A DNA stretch of 64,000 nucleotides from Pseudomonas eucalypticola (GCF_013374995.1 NZ_CP056030.1:3318501-3382500), one strand, 5' to 3'; shown: positions 1-9,246, counted from the first letter of the stretch. Program-made: numbers and translations. The notes: generated from the sequence alone by a model not told the origin.

Positions 1-686
1 ACTTCAAGCGGGCGTACTACGTGCTGCCGATGGTGCCGTTGTTCGCCGCAGTGGCCGCTTATGGTTTGCTGGAAGCTCGGGGCTGGTTGGCGAAGGTCGC
101 ACGCGCGTACACCGGGCTGGTGGCGGTGTTACCGGTGCTGGGCATCGTCATCGTGTTCATCTGTCATCAGCTGTGGCGCAAGCATGACGATTGGCCCGAC
201 GTCTCGCTAGGGCTGCTGGCAGGGGGGCTGGTGCTATTGCAAGTGGCGGCGCTGTGGGCCTGGTGCAGCCGCGCCGAGCGCGCCCATCGCCTGGTGCTGC
301 TGAGCCTGGTGGCGTTGCTGGCCCAGTGGTGGTTGCTGGTAAAGATGGTCGAGCCAGCGCAGGACCGCCAGTTCGATACCCGGACCTTCGTCGACCAGGT
401 TGAAAATCTCCGCCAGCAGGCGCCGGGGACACTGGTGTTCCTCAACCTGGGGCGCGACACCTGGGCCATTCGCTACATGATGAATCTGGCCCATGACGAA
501 GTGCCCGCGCCGCTGTTCGTGGGCCAACAGGACCTCACGCCACTGGCCCACCTGCCCCATCCAGCGTGGGTGATCGTGGCACGCAGCGAACGCAGCCTGC
601 TCGACGGCACACCGTTGCAGAAGCTTGCACCGGCCTACGCAGGGCACCTGAATGGCAATGCATTGCTGGTGTTCCAAGCGCCCTGA
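1..686 (+). CDS. ArnT-like membrane glycosyltransferase, C-terminal part
   Basis: The reading frame is open from base 3, so the gene begins upstream of the window; the GTG at 21 is internal. The first codons give FKRAYYVLPMVPL, which resembles the K-R-x-Y-Y-x-L-P segment of ArnT/PMT-family lipid-linked sugar transferases. What remains is about 227 residues with several hydrophobic segments (roughly window residues 8-28, 38-52, 64-82 and 92-110) and a C-terminal soluble stretch, as in ArnT-type proteins where a periplasmic domain follows the membrane helices. The likely role is transfer of a sugar from an undecaprenyl-linked donor to lipid A or another envelope acceptor. The substrate cannot be told from this fragment. 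The stop is followed within 20 bp by the REP array. Confidence 0.6.
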   Translation, partial: FKRAYYVLPMVPLFAAVAAYGLLEARGWLAKVARAYTGLVAVLPVLGIVIVFICHQLWRKHDDWPDVSLGLLAGGLVLLQVAALWAWCSRAERAHRLVLLSLVALLAQWWLLVKMVEPAQDRQFDTRTFVDQVENLRQQAPGTLVFLNLGRDTWAIRYMMNLAHDEVPAPLFVGQQDLTPLAHLPHPAWVIVARSERSLLDGTPLQKLAPAYAGHLNGNALLVFQAP

Positions 687-703
687 AAGCACCCGGCGCG
701 GCC

Positions 704-1668
704 TGGTCCCACAGGGTGAATGCTGGAGTGCAGCAGGCCCCTGTGGGACCGGGCGTCAGCTCGGGAAGCAGGCGACGCGGACTGACTGCCCTACCGCGGT
801 GCGGCCTTCCCGAGCTTCGCCCGGTCCCACAGGGGTGAATACTGGAATGCGGCGCGCCTCTGTGGGACAGGGCGCCAGCTCGAGATGCAGACGGCGCGGA
901 CTGACTGGCCGACCGCGGTGCGGCCTTCCCGAGCTTCGCCCGGTCCCACAGGGGTGAATACTGGAATGCGGCGCGCCCCTGTCGGACCGGGCGCCAGCTC
1001 GAGATGCAGACGGCGCGGACTGACTGGCCGACCGCGGTGCGGCCTTCCCGAGCTTCGCCCGGTCCCACAGGGGTGAATACTGGAATGCGGCGAGCCCCTG
1101 TGGGACCGGGCGCCAGCTCGGGAAGCAGACGGCGCGGACTGACTGGCCTACCGCGGTGCGCCCTTCCCGAGCTTCGCCCGGTCCCACAGGGTTAACCCCA
1201 CCATCGCGGCCATCCTCTGTGGGACCGGGCGCCAGCTCGGGAAGCAGGCGACGTGGACTGACTGGCCTACCGCGGTGCGGCCTTCCCGAGCTTCGCCCGG
1301 TCCCACAGGGGTGAATACTGGAATGCGGCGCGCCCCTGTCGTACCGGGCGCCAGCTCGGGAAGCAGGCAACGCGGACTGACTGCCCTACCGCGGTGCGGC
1401 CTTCCCGAGCTTCGCCCGGTTCCACAGGGGTGAATACTGGAATGCGTCGAGCCCCTGTCGGACCGGGCGCCAGCTCGGGAAGCAGACGGCGCGGACTGAC
1501 TGGCCGACCGCGGTGCGGCCTTCCCGAGCTTCGCCCGGTTCCACAGGGGTGAATACTGGAGTGCGGCGAGCCCCTGTGGGACCGGGCGTCAGCTCGGGAA
1601 GCAGGCGACGCGGACTGACTGCCCTACCGCGGTGCGGCCTTCCCGAGCTTCGCCCGGTCCCACAGGGA
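704..1668. repeat. Tandem array of eight ~119-bp REP-hairpin units
   Basis: The motif GGTCCCACAGG (last copies GGTTCCACAGG) recurs at 705, 823, 942, 1061, 1180, 1299, 1418, 1537 and 1656, so eight consecutive intervals are 118 or 119 bp. Within each unit a left arm CTGTGGGACCGGGCG..AGCTCGGGAAG faces a right arm CTTCCCGAGCTTCGCCCGG, forming a ~27-bp imperfect stem around a ~35-bp GC-rich loop containing CCGCGGTGCGG. Units differ by scattered point changes. This fits a REP doublet (BIME/REPIN) amplified in tandem. The many open frames across it in all phases are by-products of the 119-bp period and are not genes. It fills the gap between the glycosyltransferase and fabV, which converge here. 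Confidence 0.93.
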
Positions 1669-1674
1669 GCCCAT

Positions 1675-1703
1675 GAAAAAAGGGCGCTTTCGCGCCCCTT
1701 TTT
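1675..1703 (-). terminator. Rho-independent terminator of fabV
   Basis: The stem GGGCGC-TTTC-GCGCCC is flanked by A6 on one side and T6 on the other, so it can work in both directions. It starts directly after the fabV stop codon (minus strand) and could also stop transcription coming out of the REP array on the plus strand. Confidence 0.9.
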
Positions 1704-2900
1704 TCAACCCTGGATCAGGTTGGGAATGTCGACTTTCGGGCTGACATCAGCCTCGTAATCGACACCCGCGATCTCGAAACCGAACAAGCGCAGGAACTCG
1801 TGCTTGTAGCCGGCGAAATCGGTCAGGTCGTTGAGATTTTCGGTGGTGACTTCGTTCCACAAGGCTTCGACCTTGGCCTGGACTTCAGGGGCCAGTTCCT
1901 TGTAGTCGGCGCGCAGGCGGCCGTCGGCGTCGACGATAGGCTCGGCGTTGTACAGGCTGTCCTTGAACAGGCCGTACACCTGCTCGATGCACCCTTCGTG
2001 GGTGCCCTGCTCTTTCATCACCTTGAACAGCAGCGACAGGTACAGCGGCATGATCGGGATGGCCGAGCTGGCCTGGGTGACCACGGCCTTGAGCACCGAC
2101 ACGCGCGCGTCGCCGCCCAGTGGGGCCAGGTTGGCACGTATGTCCAGGACCTTTTTGTCCAGGTCCTTCTTGGCTTCGCCGATCGAACCGTTCCAGTAGA
2201 TGTCGTGGGTCAGCTTCTCGCCCAGGTAGGTGAACGCCGTGGTCTTGGCGCATTCGGCCAGCACGCCGGCTTCCTGCAGGGCGTCCATCCACATTTTCCA
2301 GTCTTCACCGCCCATGACCGCGACAGTGCCGTCGATCTCGGCCTGGGTGGCCGGTTCCAGGGTGGTTTCTTCAACCGTGCCCTTGTCGGTGTTGACGCCG
2401 CGCTGGGTCACGGACTTGCCCAGCGGCTTGAGGGTGGAGCTCAGCAGCTCGCCGGTCTTGGGGTGCAGGCGGCGTGGCGCAGCCAGGCTGTAGACCACCA
2501 GGTCAACCTGGCCCAGGTCCTGCTTGATGGCTTCGATGGTCTGGCGCTTGATCTCGTCGGAGAACGCGTCACCGTTGATGCTCTTGGCGTACAGGCCTTC
2601 GGCGGCGGCGAATTTGTGGAACGCGGCGGTGTTGTACCAGCCTGCGGTACCGGCCTTCTTCTCGTCGCCTTCGCGCTCGAAGAACACACCCAGGGTCTTG
2701 GCGCCGGCGCCGAAAGCGGCGCTGATGCGCGCGGCCAGGCCGTAACCGGTGGACGCACCCAGCACCAGCACGTTCTTCGGACCATTGCCGATAGCGCCGT
2801 GCTGCTTCACGTAGTCGATCTGCTCTTTGACGTTGGCTTCGCAGCCAGCCGGGTGGGTAGTCACGCAGACGAAGCCGCGAACGCGTGGTTTGATGATCAT
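1704..2900 (-). CDS. fabV: NADH-dependent trans-2-enoyl-ACP/CoA reductase FabV
   Basis: This 398-residue protein has the length and features of FabV, the enoyl reductase that completes each cycle of fatty-acid elongation; FabV is intrinsically tolerant to triclosan in Pseudomonas. The N-terminal Rossmann motif is [15 protein letters not shown] (about residues 44-58). The catalytic Y-x8-K pair is Y235 and K244 ([10 protein letters not shown]), the same numbering as characterised FabV proteins. The C-terminal region around the LRLFGFEI segment is also conserved. The ATG at 2900 is preceded by AGGGAGCTCTAC, a usable ribosome binding site. It is monocistronic, with a strong terminator touching its stop codon. 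It would act in the cytoplasm as the main or a redundant enoyl-ACP reductase beside FabI. Confidence 0.96.
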   Translation of the reverse strand: MIIKPRVRGFVCVTTHPAGCEANVKEQIDYVKQHGAIGNGPKNVLVLGASTGYGLAARISAAFGAGAKTLGVFFEREGDEKKAGTAGWYNTAAFHKFAAAEGLYAKSINGDAFSDEIKRQTIEAIKQDLGQVDLVVYSLAAPRRLHPKTGELLSSTLKPLGKSVTQRGVNTDKGTVEETTLEPATQAEIDGTVAVMGGEDWKMWMDALQEAGVLAECAKTTAFTYLGEKLTHDIYWNGSIGEAKKDLDKKVLDIRANLAPLGGDARVSVLKAVVTQASSAIPIMPLYLSLLFKVMKEQGTHEGCIEQVYGLFKDSLYNAEPIVDADGRLRADYKELAPEVQAKVEALWNEVTTENLNDLTDFAGYKHEFLRLFGFEIAGVDYEADVSPKVDIPNLIQG

Positions 2901-3078
2901 GTAGAGAGCTCCCTGTACGGTGTGCTGTGGGCCAACGCTGCCGGGGCAACGTGACGGGTCTAAGTCATAGACGCGCGTAACGCCTTCGCGTCACGGCGAA
3001 TGCCCATTCAAATGACAATTGTGAACCCTGGCCGAGCGGCGAGCACACGATGTGCAGGTATTGTAACCATTTTTGACT

Positions 3079-3170
3079 TGTGGGACCGGGCGAAGCTCGG
3101 GAAAAGACCGCCGTGGTGTATCGGATACACCACGCATTCTCTTCCCGAGCTTCGCCCCGTCCCACAGGGG
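3079..3170. repeat. REP inverted pair (REPIN), family 1
   Basis: TGTGGGACCGGGCGAAGCTCGGGAA on the left is mirrored by TTCCCGAGCTTCGCCCCGTCCCACA on the right. The centre, GTGGTGTATC-G-GATACACCAC (3113-3133), is itself a perfect palindrome, so the whole element folds as one long hairpin. It uses the same arms as the 704-1668 array and lies between fabV and the DUF1329 gene, just past the DUF1329 stop codon. Confidence 0.9.
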
Positions 3171-3182
3171 AGGCGGCGCCGT

Positions 3183-4556
3183 CTAGCGGGTGCCGGCGCT
3201 GCGCAGGGCGTTGGGGGTGTAGTCGGCCGGCGTCATCTTCAGGTCGAATTGCACGAAGTTGCGCTCTTCGTTGCTCATACCGGTTGCGATGTAGCGGCCG
3301 TTCACCAGGTCATACAGGGCCTCGAACGCCTCGGCTTGCACCTGGCGATGGTACCAGGGCACCAGCATAGCCTGCCCTACCCGCCACAGCTGGCCACGGC
3401 CATCGTAGAGGTCGGACATGGCGATGTTCCAGCTGTCCTCGTCCACATAGAAGGTGCGTTTGGCGTAGATGTTGCGGGCGCCAGGCTTGAGCGTGGCTTC
3501 CACCACCCACACCCGGTGCAACTCGTAACGGGCGAGGGTCTGGTTGGTGTGGCCGGCCTGCAGAATGTCGGCGTACTTCTCGGTCGGCAAGGCCAGGCGG
3601 AAATTGTTGTAGGGGATGTACAACTCCTGCTTGCCCACCAGCTTCCAGTCGTAACGGTCGGGGGCACCGTTGAACATGTCGAAGTTGTCCGAGGTACGCA
3701 TGCCATCCGATGCCGTCCCCGGCCCGTCATAGGCCACTTGCGGCGCCCGGCGCACACGGCGCTGGCCGGCACTGTAGACCCAAGCCTCGCGGGGCTGCAC
3801 GATCTGGTTCAGCGAATCGTGCACCAGCAGCACGTCACCGGCCAGGCGCGCCGGGGCGGTGACCTCCTGTTTGAAGTACAACAGCGCATTCTTCGCTTCC
3901 TGGGGGTCGATGCCCGGCATCTGGTCGGGGAAGCCGACCTGATCCTTGAGCTGCACCAGGCTGTAGGAGCCATTGGCCTGCGGTGCTGCCTGGGTGTACA
4001 CGCGGCTCAGGTTGCCGCCGCGGTAACGGGTGATGTGATTCCAGATCACCTCCAGGCCGTTCTGCGGGATGGGAAAGGCATAGAAACGGCTCTGGTCGAA
4101 GTTCTCCAGGCCGTTGCCATCGGCCACCAGGTTGACCTTGGCGGCGCTGGTCTTGGCCGCGGCCTCGACGTTGGCCGGCACGGAGATACTGCGGTGGGTG
4201 ACGTACACCGGCATCACGAAAGTATCAGGATAGCGCTTGAACATCGCCAGCTGCCCGGCCGACAGTTTGGCCTTGTACTGGTCGACGTTTTTCGCGGTGA
4301 TGGTGAACAGCGGCTTCTCACTGGCATAGGGGTCGCCGATAAAGCCGGTGCTCGAGAGCGGCGCGGCATTGGTTTTCAGGCCGCCATCCCAGGCCGGAAT
4401 AGTACCGTCCTTGTTGCCTGCCTTTTCCGCCCCCAGCGGCGTCAACGTGGTGCCCAACTTGGCCACCTGGTCGGCGCTGGCGGCCGCCATTACATTCACC
4501 GCCACCAGGCTCAGGGCCAGGGCGGCGCATTGCATTGCCTGCTTGCCAATCATCAT
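3183..4556 (-). CDS. DUF1329 exported protein
   Basis: A 457-residue protein starting MMIGKQAMQCAALALSLVAV, with a signal peptide ending near AAAS (about residue 26). The body matches DUF1329 proteins, a LolA/LolB-like periplasmic or outer-membrane family with conserved DNFDMFNGAPDRYDWKLVGK and RTFYVDEDSWN segments. An in-frame GTG at 4568 is possible, but the ATG at 4556 has AGGTGGGG at good spacing, so I chose it. The stop of the upstream DUF1302 gene is only about a dozen bases before it, which indicates co-transcription. DUF1329 and DUF1302 proteins are commonly paired in Pseudomonas; their role is thought to lie in lipid, steroid or hydrophobic substrate handling at the outer membrane. 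The usual MMPL transporter neighbour is not here. Confidence 0.85.
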   Translation of the reverse strand: MMIGKQAMQCAALALSLVAVNVMAAASADQVAKLGTTLTPLGAEKAGNKDGTIPAWDGGLKTNAAPLSSTGFIGDPYASEKPLFTITAKNVDQYKAKLSAGQLAMFKRYPDTFVMPVYVTHRSISVPANVEAAAKTSAAKVNLVADGNGLENFDQSRFYAFPIPQNGLEVIWNHITRYRGGNLSRVYTQAAPQANGSYSLVQLKDQVGFPDQMPGIDPQEAKNALLYFKQEVTAPARLAGDVLLVHDSLNQIVQPREAWVYSAGQRRVRRAPQVAYDGPGTASDGMRTSDNFDMFNGAPDRYDWKLVGKQELYIPYNNFRLALPTEKYADILQAGHTNQTLARYELHRVWVVEATLKPGARNIYAKRTFYVDEDSWNIAMSDLYDGRGQLWRVGQAMLVPWYHRQVQAEAFEALYDLVNGRYIATGMSNEERNFVQFDLKMTPADYTPNALRSAGTR

Positions 4557-4569
4557 GAAGTTCCCCACC

Positions 4570-6363
4570 TTAGAAGTTCACGCCGAAACTGAGGGCGATG
4601 AAATCGCGGTCAGACACGGTGTTGTAATCGCCGCCAAAGAAGTTGGTGTAGTTGAGGCTGGCGGTGTAGGTGTTCTGGTAGTCGGCGTCCAGGCCCAGGC
4701 TGACGGCCTTGACCCCTTGGTTGAAGACCGGCCCGTAGCCGTGCACGTCGTGGGACCAGGCAACGTTGGGCTTGAGGTTGATGCCGGCGATGGCGTTGGC
4801 ATAATCCCAGATGGCCCGGGCGCGGTAGCCCCACGACACACTGGTGTAGAAGCCACTGGAGCCGTATTCGGCGTCGGCTGCGGCATTCTCCGGAATACCG
4901 AACACGGCGTCGCGGCCGTAGCGGTTGCCGGCGGTATCGCTGACGCCGGCGATGTGGTCGACGCCGACTTCGCCGATCAGGGTCAGACGCTGGGCCCCCA
5001 TCACCTGGTCGAAGAAATGGGTAAAGGTGGTCTGGGCCTGGGTCACTTCCTTGCGCACATAGCCCTGGTTGATCGCGCCCGCCTGGGCCAAGGCCGCCGC
5101 CGCACCGCCCGTGGCCGCCGCAGTGGCCACGCTGCTGGCCAGCAAGGTGGTTACGTCGGTGGTGTTCAGTTGCAATGGCATGTTGGGCCGGTAGCTGATC
5201 TCGCCGCTCCAGGCCGTGCCCGTGGGCAAGGTGGTGGCGAAGCTCAGGCCGTACAGGCGGATGTCCTCGGGGTAGTCGAGGAAGTAATTGCCACGCCCCA
5301 GCAGGATAGGCTGCGCCAGGGCCGGGGTGCTCAACGCCCTGATGACGTCGGCACGGCTGGCGTTCTGAACGCTGACGTAGGGGGTACGGCTGTGGTAATT
5401 CATGGCATAGGCGCCGTACTCGGTATTGTCCCCCAGCCAGCGCAGGGCCAGGCCCCACTGCCCGGAGTCGCGCGCCTCATTGTCCGAGCCTCGCGGCACG
5501 ATCAGGCCCTCGGGGGTCACGTTCACGCCCAGCGATGCCAACGCCGCCTTGGTACCGGGCTGGTTGAGGGCACCCACGGTGGTGGCGTCGAGAATGGTGT
5601 AGTTGGCCCGGCAGCCCTTGGCCGCGACGTCGGTGCTGGAAAAGAACGTGCCGCAGTTGTCGACGATGGTGTTGTCCCAGCCCAACTGGTAGAAAGCCTC
5701 GGCGGACAACTTGTCGGTCAGGCCCTGAGAGACGTACAGCATGTTCACCGGGATCAACCCTTCCTTGATTTCAGCGCCCGGGCGGCGGAACGCCGAGACA
5801 TCGATGGGGTTGATGGAGTTGATACTGTTGCCGATGAAGGTACTTTCACCCCAACTGACCACTTGTTTGCCCAGGCGCACGCTGCCGGGTTTTTCATCAA
5901 TCTGGTAGTTGTAGTAAGCGAAGGCATCCAGCAACTCGATACCCGAAGACTTGGCGGCTTCCTGCCGACCATCATTACTGACGTTCTTGAAGTCCTGGTT
6001 TTCGTCCTGAAGTTCAAAGTCATACCAGTACTTGACCCGGGTAAATACGCCCATGTTGTCGTATTTCAATTCCAGGTCATGGATGCCTTTGAATATCTTG
6101 GAAAAAGTCTCGCCCTTGTCAAAGTTCAAGCGACCGTCATCGTTGGTCTGGGTAAAACCATGACCGCCGTTGGCCGAGCCAATGAGTTTCTGCGAAGGGC
6201 TCTGGGTACTCCAACTCGCCCCGATCGACAGCGAAGAGTCGAACTGCCCCTCGATTTCGCCGATATTGAAGTTGACGGCGTGGGCGTCGAAACTGACGGC
6301 ACACCCGACGGCCACGGCCACCAGGGTGGGTGAAAAACCCCTGGACCTTGTTTTTGTTATCAT
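4570..6363 (-). CDS. DUF1302 outer-membrane beta-barrel protein
   Basis: This is a 597-residue protein beginning MITKTRSRGFSPTLVAVAVG, with a signal peptide cut around FDAHA-V. The frame extends upstream to 6540, but the ATG at 6363 has a clear AAGGAGCGCCAA ribosome binding site and places the signal peptide correctly. The sequence shows alternating short beta-strand segments and ends in FIALSFGVNF, a terminal-Phe outer-membrane barrel signature. It fits the DUF1302 family, predicted to form an outer-membrane channel or receptor. It is the first gene of a two-gene operon with the DUF1329 protein. Substrate is unknown; family members are often induced with fatty-acid, alkane or steroid metabolism. 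Confidence 0.85.
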   Translation of the reverse strand: MITKTRSRGFSPTLVAVAVGCAVSFDAHAVNFNIGEIEGQFDSSLSIGASWSTQSPSQKLIGSANGGHGFTQTNDDGRLNFDKGETFSKIFKGIHDLELKYDNMGVFTRVKYWYDFELQDENQDFKNVSNDGRQEAAKSSGIELLDAFAYYNYQIDEKPGSVRLGKQVVSWGESTFIGNSINSINPIDVSAFRRPGAEIKEGLIPVNMLYVSQGLTDKLSAEAFYQLGWDNTIVDNCGTFFSSTDVAAKGCRANYTILDATTVGALNQPGTKAALASLGVNVTPEGLIVPRGSDNEARDSGQWGLALRWLGDNTEYGAYAMNYHSRTPYVSVQNASRADVIRALSTPALAQPILLGRGNYFLDYPEDIRLYGLSFATTLPTGTAWSGEISYRPNMPLQLNTTDVTTLLASSVATAAATGGAAAALAQAGAINQGYVRKEVTQAQTTFTHFFDQVMGAQRLTLIGEVGVDHIAGVSDTAGNRYGRDAVFGIPENAAADAEYGSSGFYTSVSWGYRARAIWDYANAIAGINLKPNVAWSHDVHGYGPVFNQGVKAVSLGLDADYQNTYTASLNYTNFFGGDYNTVSDRDFIALSFGVNF

Positions 6364-6734
6364 TTGGCGCTCCTTGGTGAATCCCCACATTGTTGTGCAC
6401 CGCCCGCGCAAACGCCCGGTCATGCTTTTTTTATACCGTGAAGAACAGCTAAGAATGCGTAGGAAGTTAGACGGCTCGCGTGCAAAACACCCTGCGAACA
6501 ATCTATGTGCCATCCTCGATACTGTCAAATTGACCCACACCGCCGCAGGCCCGTGGCGCCGGGCCTGGGTATGGAAATTGCTTGGGGTGTTTAATCCTTT
6601 CAGCGCCCGGTAATTGCGGGCGATGACGCGGCATATGTAACAGCGTTATACGGCATCATTAGCCAAAGCCCGCTGTCAGCGGGCCCTTACATTCATGCCG
6701 TGGTGTGAGCTGTATCACCAAAAGCCATGAGGCG
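6364..6734. other. Intergenic region upstream of the DUF1302 operon
   Basis: This 371-bp gap lies between the DUF1302 start and the end of the Rieske gene. It is more AT-rich than its surroundings near 6420-6540 and should contain the DUF1302 promoter on the minus strand. I could not fix -35/-10 boxes with confidence. The only clear structure is the hairpin at 6668-6684, listed separately. The short open frames here have no ribosome binding site or family resemblance. Confidence 0.5.
6665..6688 (-). terminator. Putative terminator after the Rieske oxygenase gene
   Basis: GCCCGCT-GTC-AGCGGGC is a perfect 7-bp stem with a 3-nt loop, about 50 bp beyond the Rieske stop. On the minus strand it is followed by only three T residues, so termination may be weak. 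Confidence 0.5.
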
Positions 6735-7778
6735 TTATCCCACCTGCTGGCGCCCCAGCCCCATGTTCAGGAGGATACGCCGGTAGGCGGTGGAGCTGCG
6801 GTCGGCCTGGAAGTGCGCTTCGAGCAACGGGTCCAGCGGCAAGTCTTCAGGGCGCTGCGATTCGACGATGGCCTGGTCCTCGGCGAAAATCTGCGCGTTG
6901 AAGGCATACACGTCTTCCAGTGAACCGGTCTTGTCGAAATTGCGCGTCAAGGGCACGAACAACCGGGTCTTGCGCGCGGACACCGGGCAGGCCGCGTTGA
7001 GGATGCACAGGCGGCCGTCATCGGGAAAATGCACGGTCAGCACCGCGCTGAACGGCGGGTAGACGTCGAACACCCGCAGCCAGCGGAAACCTTCTGGCTC
7101 CAGGTGCTGCAGGGCCTTGGGGTAGTTGCTGACCCCACTCCAGTATTCGGTGCGCAGGCCGTAGTCGGTCAGTTGCGTGTCGTAGGAAGGCACCACCGGG
7201 TTGTCGCGGTCGGCAAACGCCTCGTGGTGTACCCAGGCGAAATGGGCCACGTCGATGAAGCCTTCCAGCTGGCGGCCACTGGAGCCGGCAATATCCACCC
7301 AGGGCGGCAGGATGGCCTGGTGCTCGGGGTCGTCCCAGGTGGGCAGGTGCGGCAGGTTGGGCTCCAGGCTGTGCAGGCTGGTCCACACCAGGCCGAAACG
7401 CTCCACCACCGGGAAGGTCTTGAGGGTGAAGCGCGGGGAGATGCGGGTCAGGTCCGGCTGCGCTGGAATCTTGCTGCAACGGCCGTCGGCCCCGTAATGC
7501 AGGCCGTGGTAGGGGCAGACGATTTCATCGCGTTCTACCCAGCCCATGCTCAAGGGCACGCCACGGTGCGGGCAGATGTCGCGAGCGATGGTGATGCCTG
7601 CTGTGGTGCGAAACAGCACCAGCGGCACGTCCAGCAATTGTGCCGCCACCGGTTTGGCTTCAATGTCCTGGACCCTGGCCACGGGGTACCAGTGCTGCGC
7701 CAACACCTCCCAGTCGCGGGCTTCGAAGGTGCACTGGGCGGGTGGGGACAACAGTTCGCGGGTAGCAATCATCGACAT
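6735..7778 (-). CDS. Rieske non-heme iron oxygenase, alpha (terminal oxygenase) subunit
   Basis: A 347-residue protein of the VanA/PaO-like group. The Rieske [2Fe-2S] ligands are C69-x-H71 and C88-x2-H91 (motifs CPHRG and CPYHG). The mononuclear iron site shows D176-x2-H179-x4-H184 in the segment FIDVAHFAWVHHEAF. The chosen ATG at 7778 is preceded by CGAGGTG; the frame extends 24 codons further upstream without a better site. It would catalyse O2-dependent hydroxylation or O-demethylation of an aromatic or related ring and would need a reductase partner. None is adjacent, so the electron donor must be encoded elsewhere. The substrate cannot be predicted from sequence alone. Confidence 0.88.
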   Translation of the reverse strand: MSMIATRELLSPPAQCTFEARDWEVLAQHWYPVARVQDIEAKPVAAQLLDVPLVLFRTTAGITIARDICPHRGVPLSMGWVERDEIVCPYHGLHYGADGRCSKIPAQPDLTRISPRFTLKTFPVVERFGLVWTSLHSLEPNLPHLPTWDDPEHQAILPPWVDIAGSSGRQLEGFIDVAHFAWVHHEAFADRDNPVVPSYDTQLTDYGLRTEYWSGVSNYPKALQHLEPEGFRWLRVFDVYPPFSAVLTVHFPDDGRLCILNAACPVSARKTRLFVPLTRNFDKTGSLEDVYAFNAQIFAEDQAIVESQRPEDLPLDPLLEAHFQADRSSTAYRRILLNMGLGRQQVG

Positions 7779-7936
7779 GGCAAAACACCTCGGTATGAAT
7801 ATACAAAGGCTTTCGCAGGGGGCAGCACCTGGATGGGGCGCTGTTTTCAAGCATCGCTATATACCGGTGCATACAGCGTACGCGCCCACCTGAAAAGCTG
7901 ACTTATGAGTCAGCTATTGCAGTTTTCCTGCCAACT

Positions 7937-8203
7937 TCACTTGTGCCGGTACAGCGCGTCCCGGCGCTTGTCCAGACTCGCCTGGCGCTTGGCGATATCG
8001 GCGGCAAGCTCCGCCAGGCGGTCCTCACCGCAGGCAATGGCGGCGGCTTTGCTGGGGTACAGCTCATCGACGTGGTAGTTGCGACCGGACTCGGTGCGGT
8101 CGTAGCCGCTGGCCGCGTAGCCGGGGCCGATCAGCTCGATTTCCAGGGGTTGAAAGCTGCGGGTCAGCAGCCAGGCCGTGTAGGGGTAGATTCTTTCGCG
8201 CAT
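7937..8203 (-). CDS. Hypothetical protein, 88 aa
   Basis: A small, charged protein starting MRERIYPYTAWLLTRSFQPL; the frame runs further upstream to 8266, but the ATG at 8203 removes an unlikely Cys-rich leader and has GGAACG upstream. The N-terminal half contains a Y-x-R-x-E-x-G-R-x-Y-H segment (about 50-60 in the longer frame). The C-terminal third, LAELAADIAKRQASLDKRR, is a likely alpha helix or short coiled coil. I recognise no family. It is divergent from the bestrophin-like gene, sharing the ~125-bp region 8204-8328. Confidence 0.6.
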   Translation of the reverse strand: MRERIYPYTAWLLTRSFQPLEIELIGPGYAASGYDRTESGRNYHVDELYPSKAAAIACGEDRLAELAADIAKRQASLDKRRDALYRHK

Positions 8204-8328
8204 TGCGGCGTTCCAGGGGCCAGAATGAACAGGTAGGATGCAGCAGCGGCATTCGCTATATAACAAATGATATAGCGCCTGCCCTGCCTATCGCAAATTC
8301 CTTGCTGCCACAGGAGCCCGAACCGCGC

Positions 8329-9246
8329 ATGATCGTCCGCCCCCACAATCCCTCCGTTCTGACGCTGCTGTTTTCCCTCAAGGGCTCCATCATCCCGGCC
8401 ATCTGGCGCAAGGTGCTGTTCACGGTGCTGGTCAGCTCCGCCGTGGTCGCCGTTCACGGTACGCTGTTCAATTTCAAGGTCGTGCTGACGGCCACGCCCT
8501 TCACGCTATGGGGGCTGACCCTGGCGATCTTCCTGGGCTTTCGCAACACCGTGGCGTACCAGCGGTTCTGGGAGGCGCGCACACTGTGGGGGGAATTGTT
8601 GATCGTCAGTCGCAACCTGACCCGCCAGACCTTGAGCCTGCTGCCTGGCCTGGCGGCCGAGCAGCGCCAGCTATTGGCCCAGGGCCTGGTCGGTTTCGCC
8701 CACGTGCTCAAGCATTACCTGCGCCGCGAGGCCGTGGCGCCGGAGACCTTGCTGCACCTGGATGAGCCCGCGCGGCATCGGGTGTTGAGCCAGCAGAACC
8801 CTGCCAGCGCCTTGCTGGGGCTGCTGGGCAAGCGCTACCAGGAAGCGGCACGCCAGGCGGGCGCCGGTGAACAGATCCAGGTCAGCATCGACCAGCAGGT
8901 CACGCGCCTGTCCTATGTGCTGGGTGGCTGCGAGCGCATCAAGGGCACGCCCATCCCCTACCCCTACATCCTGCTGCTGCACCGCACGGTGCACATCTAT
9001 TGCTTTCTGCTGCCGTTCTGCCTGATCGACAGCATTGGCTGGTTCACCCCGGTGGCGGTGTGCATCCTGGCCTATACCTTCTTCGGCCTGGATGCCTTGG
9101 GCGACCAGATCGCCGACCCGTTCGACCTGCAGCCCAACGACCTGCCGTTGCACGCCATGTGCCGCAACATCGAGATTGCCGTGCAGGAACTGCTGGACGA
9201 ACCGGCGCCGTTGCCCGAGGAGCCGGTGGATGGGGTGCTGATGTGA
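8329..9246 (+). CDS. Bestrophin-family anion channel protein
   Basis: This 305-residue protein begins MIVRPHNPSVLTLLFSLKGS and matches the bacterial bestrophin family (formerly UPF0187, YneE-like). These are pentameric inner-membrane anion channels related to eukaryotic bestrophins. Visible hallmarks are the hydrophobic helix after AIWRKVLFTVLVSSAVVAVHG, the segment LGFRNTVAYQRFWEAR (LxFRxxxxYxRFWEGR signature), and the C-terminal helix before GLDALGDQIADPFDLQPNDLPL, a highly conserved stretch. The ATG at 8329 has AGGAG about 11 bp upstream; the frame extends further 5' without support. The gene stands alone. Confidence 0.9.
   Translation: MIVRPHNPSVLTLLFSLKGSIIPAIWRKVLFTVLVSSAVVAVHGTLFNFKVVLTATPFTLWGLTLAIFLGFRNTVAYQRFWEARTLWGELLIVSRNLTRQTLSLLPGLAAEQRQLLAQGLVGFAHVLKHYLRREAVAPETLLHLDEPARHRVLSQQNPASALLGLLGKRYQEAARQAGAGEQIQVSIDQQVTRLSYVLGGCERIKGTPIPYPYILLLHRTVHIYCFLLPFCLIDSIGWFTPVAVCILAYTFFGLDALGDQIADPFDLQPNDLPLHAMCRNIEIAVQELLDEPAPLPEEPVDGVLM

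Noticed and set aside
704..1668. A CRISPR array
   Set aside because: The whole ~119-bp unit is conserved, there are no unique spacers, and no cas genes are near.
535..1758. Many open frames of 60-200 codons on both strands
   Set aside because: They follow the 119-bp repeat and consist of the repeated REP sequence in different phases; no ribosome binding sites or non-repeat content.
1800..2954. A 384-codon plus-strand frame opposite fabV
   Set aside because: Antisense shadow of a clearly recognised gene.
3000..6333. Long plus-strand frames opposite the DUF1329 and DUF1302 genes
   Set aside because: No homology seen, and both opposite-strand genes have good ribosome binding sites and signal peptides.
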